This document shows positions 22,459 to 34,660 of a stretch of 64,000 nucleotides of DNA, in pieces. Position 1 is the stretch's first letter; each line of letters begins with the position of its first letter. Location of the stretch: NCBI GenBank assembly GCA_947359465.1, contig OX375876.1, positions 68,268,998 through 68,332,997 on the forward strand, read 5' to 3'. The DNA is from Metellina segmentata (lineage: Eukaryota; Arthropoda; Arachnida; Araneae; Tetragnathidae). The notes beneath the pieces are model-generated. The model saw only the letters and a program-made list of their open reading frames with translations. It ran no database searches and was not told the origin of the DNA. A program made the translations under genes and the position numbers.

Positions 22459-25400
22459 TCTTTCCTCTTTTATATTTACAGACATGAATACTTTTTCTCC
22501 CAAAGTGATTCATAACGTAGAAGCTATTGCTATTGCCCATTAGATGCCATTATTAGTTCAATATTAACAAAAAGTGGACATGAATAGTTTTTCCCCCCGG
22601 CTCTTCAATTATGATCAGGTTTGCACAAAAATTTATGTTTCTCAAAGTTATGATATCGGTGATTCAATAACGTTGGAATTGGGTGTTGGTATGATATCTG
22701 AAAATTTGGAAACTATTTCGAAATAAACTTGGAGATGGACCCTTATGAGCAAATATTATGAACATTTCCTTATATTATATTTTTGTTTTGAATATGTTCT
22801 TTTTAATGTCATTTGGTTAAAATGTGCATTTTGAAGAACGTAACGAAAGGTGTTAAGATACTTTTTTGACAAACTATCCAATCAAAATTTTATAGCTCCC
22901 GCGCGTTTAGCTTTTAAAAAAAATCAAAACCTATCCTGTTGCATTTTAGCATAAATACAATCATGAATTTATGATGAGCTGTTGAAAAGTTATCTCAAGC
23001 AAAAATAATGTAAAACAATATTTAATTAATAATATGCTACGTTTTTAATTCGAAATTGATAAAAAGCAGCACCAATATAGAGAAATTGCGTTATTTTGTT
23101 TACAAAGCAATCATGGGAAACATTAAATTTCTAATGCTGAAATAAATGTGGTTTTCTCAGCAAAAAAGGAAATAATCAAAGCTCCCTCTTGAAATCAATC
23201 ATTTATAAGTATAAAAACCATTACAAGCTTTAAATTTAAAAATTAACCCGAATTGGAGGATTAATCTTTTCGCAGGTTCTTCAATTCTCAAATCTGGTTA
23301 ATAGGCATAGTATGCCTCTCAAATATGTTTAATAGGTCTAATCTGCCTCTCAAATATGTTTAATATGCTGGGCGTCTGAATGTTAGTTTGAGGATTGATT
23401 GATGATTTAAAAACATGATACGCAACTTTCCATGTTATGTAAAACATTTCTTTTCAACGTTTTGTTTAGAAGCGATTGAAAATGATCCTAGTTTAAAAAA
23501 AATTTTGAATACTTATGTTCGTAAGACAATACCGAGCAATAACTTCAATGGAATCTCAATTCAAATTAGATTATCGTATCTTGGAACATCTTTCATAAGG
23601 AATAAAATTATATGAAAATACAGGATCGGTTATAGAAACAAAGGATAAATTATAGAAGCATTCTCTATTACATCTATTTGTTGCATAAATTTATAATTCT
23701 TCTCATCGTCGTCTAGTATTAATCAGAGTCATAGTTGTCAATATGAAACAGGTGTCTCTTTGCAAAACTGAACAAATCTTGATGGACGAGATATATGGTC
23801 CATCAATATCTGGTAGACTTTCGTCCCTGAGTGGAAGCTGGCCATCATCAAAAAATCGACATCTTTATGACGCAATGTCTCAGCAATAACGAGATTGGTC
23901 AGATCTTGATGGAAGAGATATCTCCTCAAAGGCACTTAGAAGGTTATAGAATCGAAATACACTACATAGCTTCTCGTATAGTAAAATACTTAAAACTAAA
24001 GAAATGCTACATCAATTTTAGTTGATAAAAGTACTTGTAGATTGGCTCATTATTTTGCATTAATATTCGTTGAATAGGAAAACTCACTAACAATTTTGCT
24101 GAAATAAAACTTGCTTCATTATTAAGCACAGAGAATAGCAAAAATCAGCTATTGAGTATTTATTATGATTAGGTATATATGTTGTATATGATTTTATGAT
24201 TCTAGTCAAACCCAAATAATCAAATTGTAAAAATCTGAAATTCCAAAAGAAAGAAAAAGAAGGAATAAATCGTTAGTAGATATTAAAAGTAGTAAAGGCA
24301 GAGAGAACCTGAACTCCCGTAATATTTCTCAAATACTATATCGTACTAATAGCGAAGAAATAAGGTAATGTAAATGGAATCTTATTTCAAAACTCAATTT
24401 TGATAACTTTTAGGAATAAAACTTCTGAAATTCTACTTAAACATTTATAAGCATGTGATAAAGTTAGAAACATAATTTGAAAATGCGTCTCTTATGCTAC
24501 TATTCACGATACTTTAATAATAAATATCAACAGAAAAATAAATACGGTTACGAGAGCAGAATGAAAATAATATAAAACATGCACAAAATAAAAAATTATT
24601 TAATAAACTCCTGTTTTTATTTACGTCAGCTTCAAAATTATAATATGATTTTCGGATGACAAATGTAAGAAACCAGCAGTTCTTCAGTCCAATTTATTTT
24701 CACCACGATTCCAAAATTTACTTAAAGTTTAATGTGCGGGTATAATTGCAATCTTTGAATTTAACGTATGTAAGAATAAATTTTTTAAATCAATTTCCAT
24801 TTTAATATTGAATTGAAAAATAACATCCAGCTTTTATTTATAGAAATAAAGCTGGTAGCTAGAGATTGCTATTTCATATATATTCTACTTCGCTATCCAT
24901 TAATTCAGACGAAATTATACAGTCAAAGAGAAGGGAATTAGTTTTTTGTCTCTAATGCAACTCCCTTTGAGTGAATTTAGATATTAAAAGATGACGGGGA
25001 GATTTCGAAATCCTACGGCAAACTTTTACGTCAAGAAGTACTGTTTTAAGTTTCCAACCTCGTATATTAAAATTTTTGAAACTATCTAAAAATTAAAATG
25101 CGGTTTTCTGAAAGTAACTTCATTTTACCATGCCATTACATTTCTTCCTCTCCAAGATATATATTCTTCTAATGAGTTTTCGTCGGTGGAACTGCTTTTC
25201 TAGAAACTAAAAATGGTTTCGAATGCTAATTGCTCGTCCAAAATTACGACGGGACGAAGTCTTCTGGAAACGTAATTTCTTTTCTTGAGGAAATTCGTAT
25301 ATTTTTATATATGTGCTGAATGAGAAGTATGTCTTACTCAGATTTTTTTTCAACTGAATAAAAAAGATTCCTAGTAAAAACTAAAGTTAGGTAGCACTGA

Positions 25401-25889
25401 GTTGTAGGCAAATTAAAGGAATAAGATTTTAATTTATTTTTCTGTTACCTTGTGAAAGCACGTTAGCACCGTGAAATAAAAAACTAAGATAACTTGATAA
25501 TGGAAGAATTTTTGAAGTCAACTTGAGTCTTTCTAACTCAACTTTTAATTCAACATTTAATTTAAACTGAAATTGTTTTAAAATTATTCTTAACATTATG
25601 TCGAAAGAAGTTCTTTAAATAGACTTAACAAACATAGGTTTCATATATCATTCACATATTAATTTTATCGTAAAGCATATGGTATCATGATGGTCAAATA
25701 AGTTACCATAAAATTATAAATATTTTACTTAAATATTGATAGTCATGTATTCTACAGAAGTGCAAAAATTAATTGCTTAAAGCCTGTGTTTGAAAATTTG
25801 TTTGAGCTTTTTTCGTGGATTAATAGAAACACTTATGATTTAATACTTTATGCATGTTTTCTTGTTTATCGAAAGCACTTTTTATTATA
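22459..25889. other. AT-rich stretch; only a dispersed repeat recognised
   Basis: Contains a copy of the dispersed palindromic repeat at about 23740-23948 (CTTGATGGACGAGATATATG, CAGATCTTGATGG, AGAGATATCTCCTC, closing at TAGAAGGTTA). A 35-base unit with CCTCTCAAATATGTTTAATA occurs twice near 23310-23366. No gene-like frame was seen. Confidence 0.5.
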
Positions 25890-26144
25890 TCGCACCCCGG
25901 CAAGAAAAGTGACGCAACTCAAAATTGCAGAATTTGAGAAACATCAAAGAATAAAATTGCTATAAAACTTATAGTGAAATTGTATAAGCTTCTTTTAAAT
26001 TTTAGGTAAGTTTTTATGGTGGTAACTTCTATTATACTGTATAGAATAGCAATATAACATGCTGGGGCACCTCATACATATTTTCAATGACGTAACATCC
26101 TAATGTTTATTTCTTGACGCGTCATTTTTCTTGCCGTGGTGCGA
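25890..26144. mobile_element. MITE-2, intact, TA-flanked
   Basis: A 255-bp element with inverted ends of about 24 bases: TCGCACCCCGGCAAGAAAAG at the left and the reverse complement of CTTGCCGTGGTGCGA at the right, flanked on both sides by TA (25888-25889 and 26145-26146). It has no coding capacity. A second, 240-bp copy lies at 48475-48714. The TA flanks suggest mobilisation by a Tc1/mariner-type transposase. Confidence 0.85.
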
Positions 26145-28865
26145 TAAGTAGCATGTTTTGAACTACACAGTTGAACAAGGCAATGTTCTAGTAAAACGCA
26201 TAAAATGTAATAAGTCATTCACTCTGTACCACCATGTATATATTATAAGATAAATTTTATTTAAATAAGCACGATTGTTTCCAGTTTTTACCATTTCCAA
26301 AATGAGAAGTAGAATTTTAAAGATAATATCTGATATGAGATAATGCATAATTAGTGAGTTTTTTAGGCACGAAATAAACCAATTATGGTTCAACGATAAA
26401 TCATTAATTATTAGCAACTCTAATTATGTTTATTAAAGAACTAATTGCTTATATACTAGCACCTTCACTGTCATTTTGTTAAATTCTTGCTACTTATTAA
26501 AATGTAGTATAAATATGTATAATAATTTATCGACCTCTCTCTCTCTTTCACATTTTGTTTCTTTAGATGTATTGGATATTTTAGGATAATCGAAAAATAG
26601 ATTCTTTCACAGACAAAAATCATCCATTTACAAATTGTTCCATGAATGGGACTCATAAAAACTTAGTAGTTACAGGAAACTAAAAACGAAGAGGCTTTAT
26701 ACCTGATCAATAAATTCTAGCGACTTTTTATAACATAGCTCAAATCCACTCAGGCTTCTGTAATTACATAAATAATACACAAAACAACACGGAAAAATTG
26801 CAAATTTAATAAGAAAAACTTTTTTTTAAACTTAGTCCGGAGTGATCTTTTCTTCGTCAAGAGATCTTCGAAAAAGAAAGCTAATAGCTATTTTGTTATT
26901 TTCCAGTATAAAAAGCACGACCAATTAATACCAGCTAATGGATATTAGGCTGGAAAATCTCGCAAGCTTGATGTTGCTAAAATAAATTGCATTTTGTCCG
27001 AAAGATTCTTTTCTCACTTGTGCTTTCTTTACTGTTCTTACTTTTCTCGCACAGGGAATGATATCATTAAGTTTTTTACTTCACCTCATTAAAAAGCTTT
27101 AATTCTCTAGTCTTTGTTTTCCCACAACTTTCAAAGCTTATTTGATAGTATATAAATGTGTTAAAGAAGAATTACAGCTAAGTAAATTGTGTTACGTTGC
27201 GCCGAGGATTATAATATCAATCACATTGAGGTTTACTTACTTTTCCTACGTGTGTTCAACTTTCAACTGTTTTTTCCTTTTTCAGTTTATGATAGATTAA
27301 GCGAACCTCACATCTCCATATACTTCATTCATGTTTACCAATTTAATCATTTTCCACTTCTTCAACAACGCAAATTTCACAAATCGCGTAAGTGATATGT
27401 GTACTTTTGGGGCTGAGAGTTTTTATTTGTCTGTGGATTGCATTAATTTTTATTTTCTACTTCATTTCGGTGGAGGAACATGACATAATTGAGACATTGT
27501 AGGTTCCGAGAGCTTTTTGTTTCCTTTTTCTACTCGAATCAGTATTAATTTCAATCATTACATCTTCAAATATTGGCGGGAAAAAATTGAAGAACTCTGA
27601 ACATTATTTACTTAATTTTTAAGAGGGATTTGGACGTTTTTTTTTTAAAGAATAAATTAGTAAAAATGACTGTCATTAGAATTTGAAGAATAAGCCTTTT
27701 AAAAGATAAATAAAACAATTTTATCCCAAAAGGTTATTTTATGTAATAAAAAGTATTTTTTTTTGCTTACGTAAATGTTACTTAATTTTATATTCATGTT
27801 TTGTCAGATGAGAAAAAAACACGCTTATAACAAAACAGAGAAAAGAGCTTTTCAGTTGTATAGTGATCTTACGACAGCATAAAAATAACGGGATGAAATA
27901 TATACTTATTAGGCGATATAGCTCAAAAGTGAATATATTCCTTTTTTTATATCTCGTGCACCAAACTGTTTTAATGTAACTTTATTTCCCGACAAGGCGT
28001 ATAGAATTACTCATAAAAAATAATATGGCTAATTGGTATAAAATGTTGGTTTATGTAAAATACGCGATGACAGAATTCTACCAAAGGTCGTATAACTTTA
28101 GGATTTTTACTAAGGTGACTGCCAAGCGCCTCATCACCACACTCTATAACATGTACCTCAGCCCGTTCCTGAAATATTTATTTAGAATGAATATGGTATT
28201 GTACTTACTTCTGCATCACAGTGACATGGAAGCCAGACCCGGACTACTATATTACCACCAGTCACATAACAACATCTCCACATCAAGAAATCCCACAGAA
28301 TTAAGACGCCTGTCAGTTCACATCTCACTAAACCAAAAAATCGTACAGATTATGCAATTTGTGGCCACTTGCGAGTTTCAACAGAAGCAACCTGTTTAAA
28401 TTCAGTCATCTTTCATGCGCAAAGTATATCCTTTTCTCCTAGAATTTTTTCACCTAAAAATAACGACACTGAAATTGAGTCTCTTCCCTCTAAAATCCTC
28501 ACAGTATTTTTTTAAGGGTAATACCTGCATGTAAATTTAATGTCTCAAACTGTTTGCTTTGAATTAAAAAAAACTATTGCTAGACAATATCGAGTCATCT
28601 TAATTTTTTTAACTCAAGCCTTGTGTACAGTTGGTTGATTGTTATAGTGTTGGTAACAGTTTCATCACGACGTCAAACTATTGATGTCATGATGGAATTG
28701 AGTTGCGTTTTCATATAGATTCCCACAGGTACAGAATTATATGCAGTGTTCTGCAAAACAACTCCAATGAATTGCACTTGTTCTGCAGGCATTTTGTCCG
28801 AATTTTGAAAACTGGAGTAAAGTAAAAAAACAGACATAAAACACAATTATAGGCTAAATATGTAT
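26145..28865. other. AT-rich stretch; one 124-codon frame of doubtful meaning
   Basis: The plus-strand frame at 28025-28399 includes LLLHHSDMEARPGL, which distantly recalls the D-x-E-x-N-P-G-P segment near the start of some LINE polyproteins. The key Asn-Pro is absent and nothing around it supports a LINE. One or two frames of this length are expected by chance. Confidence 0.4.
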
Positions 28866-28879
28866 TACATATTTATAAT

Positions 28880-29140
28880 TTTTTTTCTAATGGCGGGCAT
28901 ATTTGACCGAAGTCATTGGCCACTACAAGGCCGGAAGTGATGGCCACTTGTGAAGGAGCACCCAGTGGGAGGACCATCATTGTTCCTAACAATTACTTCG
29001 TAATTTTGCACCATGTTCAGATGACGAAGCAACACCTGAGCTGGTATACGCTTACAAACATCCATGCCCGAACCCGGATTCGAACCGGGGACCTTCCGAT
29101 CTAGAGGCTAACACCTTAACCACTATACCAGTTGGTCGGC
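28880..29140 (-). repeat. SINE-1b composite copy with poly(A) tail and target-site duplication
   Basis: The minus strand reads a complete SINE-1 head (A box GGTATAGTGGTTAAGG, B box GGTTCGAATCC), a short piece of the usual body (CTCAGGTGTTGCTTCGTCAT), then a different 3' part (AATGATGGTCCTCCCACTGG, GGTGCTCCTTCACAAGTGG, GCCCGCCATT) and a run of A. A perfect 14-bp duplication TACATATTTATAAT flanks it at 28866-28879 and 29141-29154. The same 3' part occurs at 42277-42510. Tail and 3' part differ from SINE-1, so a different LINE probably mobilised it. Confidence 0.85.
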
Positions 29141-29154
29141 TACATATTTATAAT

Positions 29155-30202
29155 AAAACAACAAAATTAATTAACTTACTGTATTTAAAACCAAGGCATA
29201 CTTTCAGAATTTACAATTATGTTGATAACTTTGAAGTTAAATATTTTGTGATTGACATAGAAGATGTGTTATTTATAAAGTGTTTGTGGAATTTGGGGCG
29301 ATGTAAGTAGGTTGTTCCGTAGCTAGAAAAGAAAAAAGGTGTGGTAAGGAGCACACTTTGCACTGCAGAACATCGTAATTCACTATTAAAAAAGAAACCG
29401 ACCAAAAATTTGTTAAAATTAAGGAAGAATTGTTCTGCAAAGACTTAGTTTGTTCTGCGACGTACATCGCAGTTTTAAGTACTTTCTCCTCCCGGGGTCA
29501 AATGTAAGTAGACTGAGCATTACTATTGAGAAGTTTATCAAAAGTCAGACCAACATGTTAACTAGTAGTCGGGTGACTCATCTGTGAAATATTGACGGGG
29601 TTAGCCTTTGGCGATATAAATTCTTATGACAGGGTAGATGTGTGTAAAAGCATTTCTAGAGTGATGACAAAAATGATAAAATTTACAAAATTTACAGCTA
29701 TGTAGAGCAGATCAATCAAAAGTTGAATTAATGGACGGCCGTCTTTTCCTGTCTCGTCGAACAATCATAGGTTGAATGTTCGTTTCCACCTCAGACGAAA
29801 GTTGTCTGAATGTCATGTTACTACACGTTTAGTTCACATGATCCTGGACTCGAAAAGGTTGCCATTGCTCCCCTTACTATTATATTTCCTCTATGGTTTG
29901 TCTGCCACCCAAGTAGGTCCTAGTTTGTAAGCTCGTAGATGTCAGGTTGTCCCTGTTACGAGTAACAGCGGCCAACCTAACGGGAGCTTCATCACAAACA
30001 GCCACCAGTTCATCCTTCTAGTGGCAAAAGACGGAGAGCTCAATGGTCGAGCATTAAAAAAATCTTGCAAAGTATGGTTGATTAGGTTTTATGCACAAAA
30101 GCCTTATTTGGCCAAACTGCTCAAGACACAGGAAAGAGTAAATAAAGTAATGAACATACGCAACATGCACATGTAAGGAAATTTGTACTGATATAATTAT
30201 AA
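29155..30202. other. No recognisable gene
   Basis: Short frames only. 29480-30010 is slightly less AT-rich but matches nothing recognised. Confidence 0.45.
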
Positions 30203-30231
30203 TATATGGACAAAAAATTTTGGACACTGCA

Positions 30232-30800
30232 GAAATTCGGAGGAAGATCCATCTTAGTGTGGAAATTGTATTACTGGTTAGGACTCGGCCCGTTGTTTTA
30301 TCTACCTAGTGCCACGAACGCTGACGTGTACCCTGAGACTTTCTTGATAGTTCAGCCTTGCCTACACTATGGCAATACTATGGTTGGTAGGTGTGTAATT
30401 AACGTCGTACTGGAGCAACACACCGGTATTAACGACAGTCCAGGATCGGTCCCCTAAGGCAATTAAACGGAGATGATGGTTGTTTCTTCCTACAAGATCG
30501 AGTTCCATGTCACTGAAAAACGTGTGCTGGACTGGTTTACTGAAAATGAGATGAGTTTGCTTGACAAATCTGCTCAGAGCCCCGATCTCAATCCAATCGA
30601 GCCATTGTGGGACAAACTGGATCGACGAGTACACCACCACGCCCATCTTCGAAACTATATCTTCTCACAGCCTTGCAAGAAGCTGGCGAGTTATTCCTGG
30701 CCAGACTTACAGAGAACTTGTGGAAAGTGTGCCTCGACGTGTTGCGCCAGTAGAACAGGCAAAAGAAGGGCCTACCAGTTTCTAAATAGCATAATAAAGC
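30232..30800 (+). pseudogene. Tc1-like transposase, C-terminal half (element C)
   Basis: The plus strand gives FGGRSILVWK and LGLGPLFYL in the central catalytic region, then ADVYPETFL. After the SINE fragment it resumes with FHVTEKRVLDWFTENEM and AQSPDLNPIEPLWDKLDRRV, which keeps the catalytic Glu. The region of the second Asp is where the SINE fragment lies and is largely lost. The first Asp and the DNA-binding domain are absent because of the internal deletion. Confidence 0.8.
30394..30462 (-). repeat. SINE 3'-end fragment inside Tc1 C
   Basis: GTAATTAACGTCGTACTGGA, then CAACACACCGGTATTAACGA and GGATCGGTCCCCTAAGG on the plus strand match the end of the SINE-1/2 body on the minus strand. 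It interrupts the transposase reading. Confidence 0.65.
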
Positions 30801-31059
30801 ACTTTTTCTGAAAAACATGCAGTGTCCAAATACCATATTGTCCATATAGTGTAGAAATGCATACCGGGAAAACTACATAAATCGCATCAGTGACGCCTAC
30901 AACTCGCTGATACTGACCCCTTGGTGACCTATAACACGCAGGATACTGGCACATTGTACTTACCTACTGATTCACAGTGGTTCGTTTAACCCTACAAGTG
31001 TTTCGATAAGGTAGCTCGTCTTTAAAGATGTGCTCAATTTCTAACTACAAGATAACGTG

Positions 31060-31217
31060 GAATCAAGATATTTACGAGATTTTTGATGATAATTTTTGAT
31101 TACGTAGATCCAGATCTGGTTATATTTCTTCTAATGGAGAGATATCTCGTTCATCAAAATCTGGTTAGTTTTGCAAATGACGAGAGATACCTATGCAAGA
31201 CAACTACTAGGAGGTTT
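31060..31217. repeat. Copy of the dispersed palindromic repeat
   Basis: Contains CAGATCTGGTTA, TAATGGAGAGATATCTCG, ATCAAAATCTGGTTAG and closes at TAGGAGGTTT, in the same order as the arrays at 5340-5590 and 23740-23948. Confidence 0.55.
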
Positions 31218-33049
31218 ACAAAATAATGCATATATTGCCATCATCCCGTGAAAAAATAAATATCATGTATCTTAGAAAAGTGTTACACCCTAAATGAATC
31301 AAATCTGGTCGCCAGAATCACTAGCAAAGCAGTAGTTTCGATCAAATTAATTTTCTTAAAAATAGGAATATGCATTTTGGATGTTCAGAAACGATCATAA
31401 GAAAAATTTTCAATCAAAGCAAGATAATTCCTTTTATTAAAATTGTAGACACCACCACTATCTAATTTATAAAACATTTTTACGAGTCTTATAATAGTGT
31501 TTCATACTAAGTTAACCAAATTTGTCATCAGACGCAAAGTGAAAAATACTATTTTCTATTAAAAGTGTTTTCGTAGAGAATGGATGGTGTGTCAAAGATT
31601 GTTCTAAAACGATCATGTGAAAACTTTCGATTCAAACGAGACAAAGCATGGCAGAACTTGGCTAAATACGACTCTGATGCCATAAAAATCTAACCAACAC
31701 GACAAATCAACGTTTTAAAGATTGTAAATATCGCCACCATCTTACTAACAAAGCAATATTACATGTCAGAAAAATGTTGCAGATGCGTTTAATCAAATCC
31801 ACACACACCAGAACTGCTAATAAAACGGCAACTTTAATCAAATGGATGCAGAAAGAAATGTAATTGCAATGACTGCAATTTCACTAAAAGTAATTCGTCT
31901 GCTTTTGAATGAAGTCATTCATCTTGCACTACAGGCTATTGATAAAAAGTACATTTTGGCTGAAATTACCAACATTTTTTCCATCACGACACTTATATTC
32001 TATTTTAATTTTTCGATGACTCATACAGTACGTTTATATTTATTTATAGTTGTATTTAACAAAAAACAGTTTGACAATTTAAAATTGAATTGAGTAAACT
32101 GCTTACAACATGTTTACAATCATGCGTCCTCGCATTGTAACTGAAATCATATTTCATATAAAAGTTGCTTTTAATATATAGAAGTTAGTTTCGAAATAAA
32201 TTGCAAAAACCAAATATTTCAATTAAAATAAAATCTGCATGCAGTGAGACAAAAAAATGTTGAAAGGAAAAGTCTGAATAGAAAGAAATATTCGGTCAAC
32301 AAACACACAATTTAAAATTAAGTTAATAGAAATGTAATTGGAAAGCAATCGAACAAAAATTAAATTTTTGTAGTTTGTTTCCCGTCTTAAAAGTATATCC
32401 ACAGAAGTATTTTTATCTTCTTAATCGTTCTTATTATCGGTAAGTTTAATATAAATCGCTATTTCAATGCAAAAATACTGACACAAGTATAACAAAAATG
32501 CAAGCCACATATTAAAATCAAATAGACTCAGTCCTGATTGTGACAACATTTTAGAGCTAATGACAATGACTTGCAGGTCGGAGAGTTGAAATGAGCTAGT
32601 CGAGTATTATTTCAAAACATTTATTTAGCTGATGCCCATGAAGAGCGAGTAAAACGTGGCGCGCATGATGTATTGCAGTAAGTGATCGGACTCCAAGCTG
32701 TTTACGACTATGCTAACACGATTACTATTTTGGAATTACTTTCACTGATATAACAATTTCAAGTGGGGTCTATTTTTTCGCGGTTTCATCCATGGAAATA
32801 GACGTAGTCCAACCTCAAAGGTCGTATCGGGAGTCGACCCATCATAAACTACCACTGAAAACATGGATTCCGAAATGGAAGGCATTTTCAACCACGTTTG
32901 GAGTTTATGGCCCTTCTAATGAACGTGTGTGCGGAGTCACTCTCGTATGTTTAAGAAGGGTAAGTCAAGTTACCTTAAGAATCGACCTGGGCCGATTGAT
33001 TACAGGTGCATATTAGTGTTTCTATTCACGCTGTATAACAACTTTAATT
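31218..33049. other. AT-rich stretch, no assigned gene
   Basis: Near 32790-32960 a 74-codon frame is followed by AAGGGTAAGTCAAG, which fits a 5' splice site. No family resemblance and no matching acceptor were seen, so no exon is called. Confidence 0.4.
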
Positions 33050-33712
33050 CGCTGCAGATGTAGATGGAAGAATTCAAATGTGTTATGTAACAGCCAATCA
33101 CGGTTTCGTGTCGAGATATATGCAAAAAATGCAGTCGTATACGAAGCCAGTATTATGAAGGGTTATAGGAGTTGCATGTATATGCTAATAAAAAGTGTTT
33201 AGTAATTTCGTATGATTAGTTTGGTTGATTTTGGATTCCGCGTATAGTTTTCCGGCGTACTCGCCTGACCTTAATCCCATTTAAAATCTTTGGGATGCCC
33301 TCGGCAGTGCTGTGCCTGCACGTTTCCTACCCCCAGCTACTCTCACAGAGTTGCAAACTGCTCTACAGGGGGAATGGCGATTACTTGACTCTGGGGTGGT
33401 TGATCACCTCATGGAAAGCCTGATCGCAAACTGTAAATTTTGTATGAGGATGAGGGGTTGTCACACACCCTATAAATTTCGGTGGTGTTTATATGTTTTG
33501 GGTTTAAACATCATTTTGTTAATGACTCTAATATGACTTCATCTTATAAGTTATGAAAATTCAATATTGTATTCATCTTTGTATTTAATTCTTTGTTTTG
33601 TTTCATGCATAAACCTATTTGCTACTTTCCTGCTTTATTTCGTGTCAATCAAAGCTGTACATCTCGTTTATTTCGCATTTTACCATTCGTGCTTCACTCT
33701 TGGCAGTGAGTG
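33050..33712 (+). mobile_element. Tc1-like transposon D, internally deleted, left end lost
   Basis: 33056-33222 matches the 5' region of the element at 43609-44968 read on its minus strand (shared GTGTTATGTAAC, CCAATCACGG, TGTGAAGGGTTA-type stretches). It is joined directly to the C-terminal coding part at 33240. The right end TTGGCAGTGAGTGTA at 33700-33714 matches the ends of that element. The left inverted end was not found. Confidence 0.75.
33240..33480 (+). pseudogene. Tc1-like transposase C-terminus (element D)
   Basis: The plus strand gives VFRRTRLTLIPF-like sequence in shifted frame, equivalent to SPDLNPI followed by a stop and NLWDALGSAV, then LPPATLTELQTALQGEWRLL and HLMESL. The stop falls exactly at the catalytic Glu codon (TAA where GAA is expected). 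Everything before the C-terminal quarter is deleted. Confidence 0.75.
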
Positions 33713-34500
33713 TATATATTTGAAAATACGTATATTTGCAAATAAATAATTGAAAAATATGTATTTCGTAATATTTGATACATTCTTTCGCCGAAGTAGA
33801 AACTGCGTCTGTTATGTTGAAATCTCAAATTTGTATTGATTGACAACAATAAGTGACCAAATAATTTGAAATTTTATTTCGTCTATCATCTACTCAAAAA
33901 AGATTACATTTAACTTCCACTATTTACTTATCTATAAAAAATGCATAAAATACCCCAACATCTACATATGTTAAATAATCCTTAAAAACTCAAAAACAAC
34001 AGTAATATGTAACCTACTGCGCTCCACGAACAAAATTTACGATTACGAAACTTTCTCGTTACTTCTCTAGAAATTCCATATTTTTAGCATCACCTGTTGT
34101 TATGCAAATGTAATGGTGCCATCTATATTAGAAGAAGTTTACTTCGGAATTCCGTTTCTAACGTATTCTGTATTTCCTCATTTTCTCTGAAAAATTACAG
34201 AAATTTAAAGTCATATTCTATGGAATTACCTGTTGGACTCGGGAAAGTGATGATTTCAAACTCGCCGTTTAATATGTCTGACAAATTACAGGTGATTTTT
34301 AAAATACTCACAAATCTGAATGGGTTGAAAGCCTCAACTTTGACGAAACATGAAAGACGCTTAGATCAGTTGAGTTATCAGCTGAACCTTTTGTGGAGCA
34401 ACATTTACTTTTCAAATTAGATTGAAACCCAGAAGTTGCATACATGACTTGCATATGAGTACTTGCGTATTCTGAGAAAAAGCTTGCTCGAAGAGAAAAT
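33713..34500. other. AT-rich stretch, nothing recognised
   Basis: A 107-codon plus-strand frame (34097-34420) has no recognisable domain and is within chance expectation. Confidence 0.4.
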
Positions 34501-34660
34501 ATATTATGTAAAATTCTTATGCATTATGTAAAATTATTGTGTATTATGTAAAATTATTATGTATTATATAAAATTATTACGTATTATGTAAAATTATTTT
34601 GTATTATTAGGTAAAATTATTATGTATTAGTATGTAAAGTTATTATGTATTATGTAAATC
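34501..34660 (+). repeat. Minisatellite, about 20-bp unit, about 8 copies
   Basis: Units of the form GTATTATGTAAAATTATTAT follow one another, with two units lengthened by 3 bases. Confidence 0.85.

Larger units (their letters stand above)
30203..30848 (+). mobile_element. Tc1-like transposon C, internally deleted
   Basis: The inverted ends, about 29-31 bases, begin TATATGGACA and contain TTTGGACACTGCA (30203-30231 and reverse complement 30818-30848). The left end runs straight into the C-terminal half of the transposase, so the 5' region and N-terminal half are deleted. A SINE 3'-end fragment sits inside at 30394-30462. Confidence 0.8.

Noticed and set aside
28025..28399. 124-codon frame with LLLHHSDMEARPGL, recalling a LINE N-terminal D-x-E-x-N-P-G-P motif
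   Set aside because: The Asn-Pro of the motif is missing, no endonuclease motif follows, and a frame of this length is expected about once by chance in this composition.
32792..33016. Possible exon ending in AAGGGTAAGT
   Set aside because: The donor-like site is good, but no acceptor, no family resemblance and no partner exon were seen.
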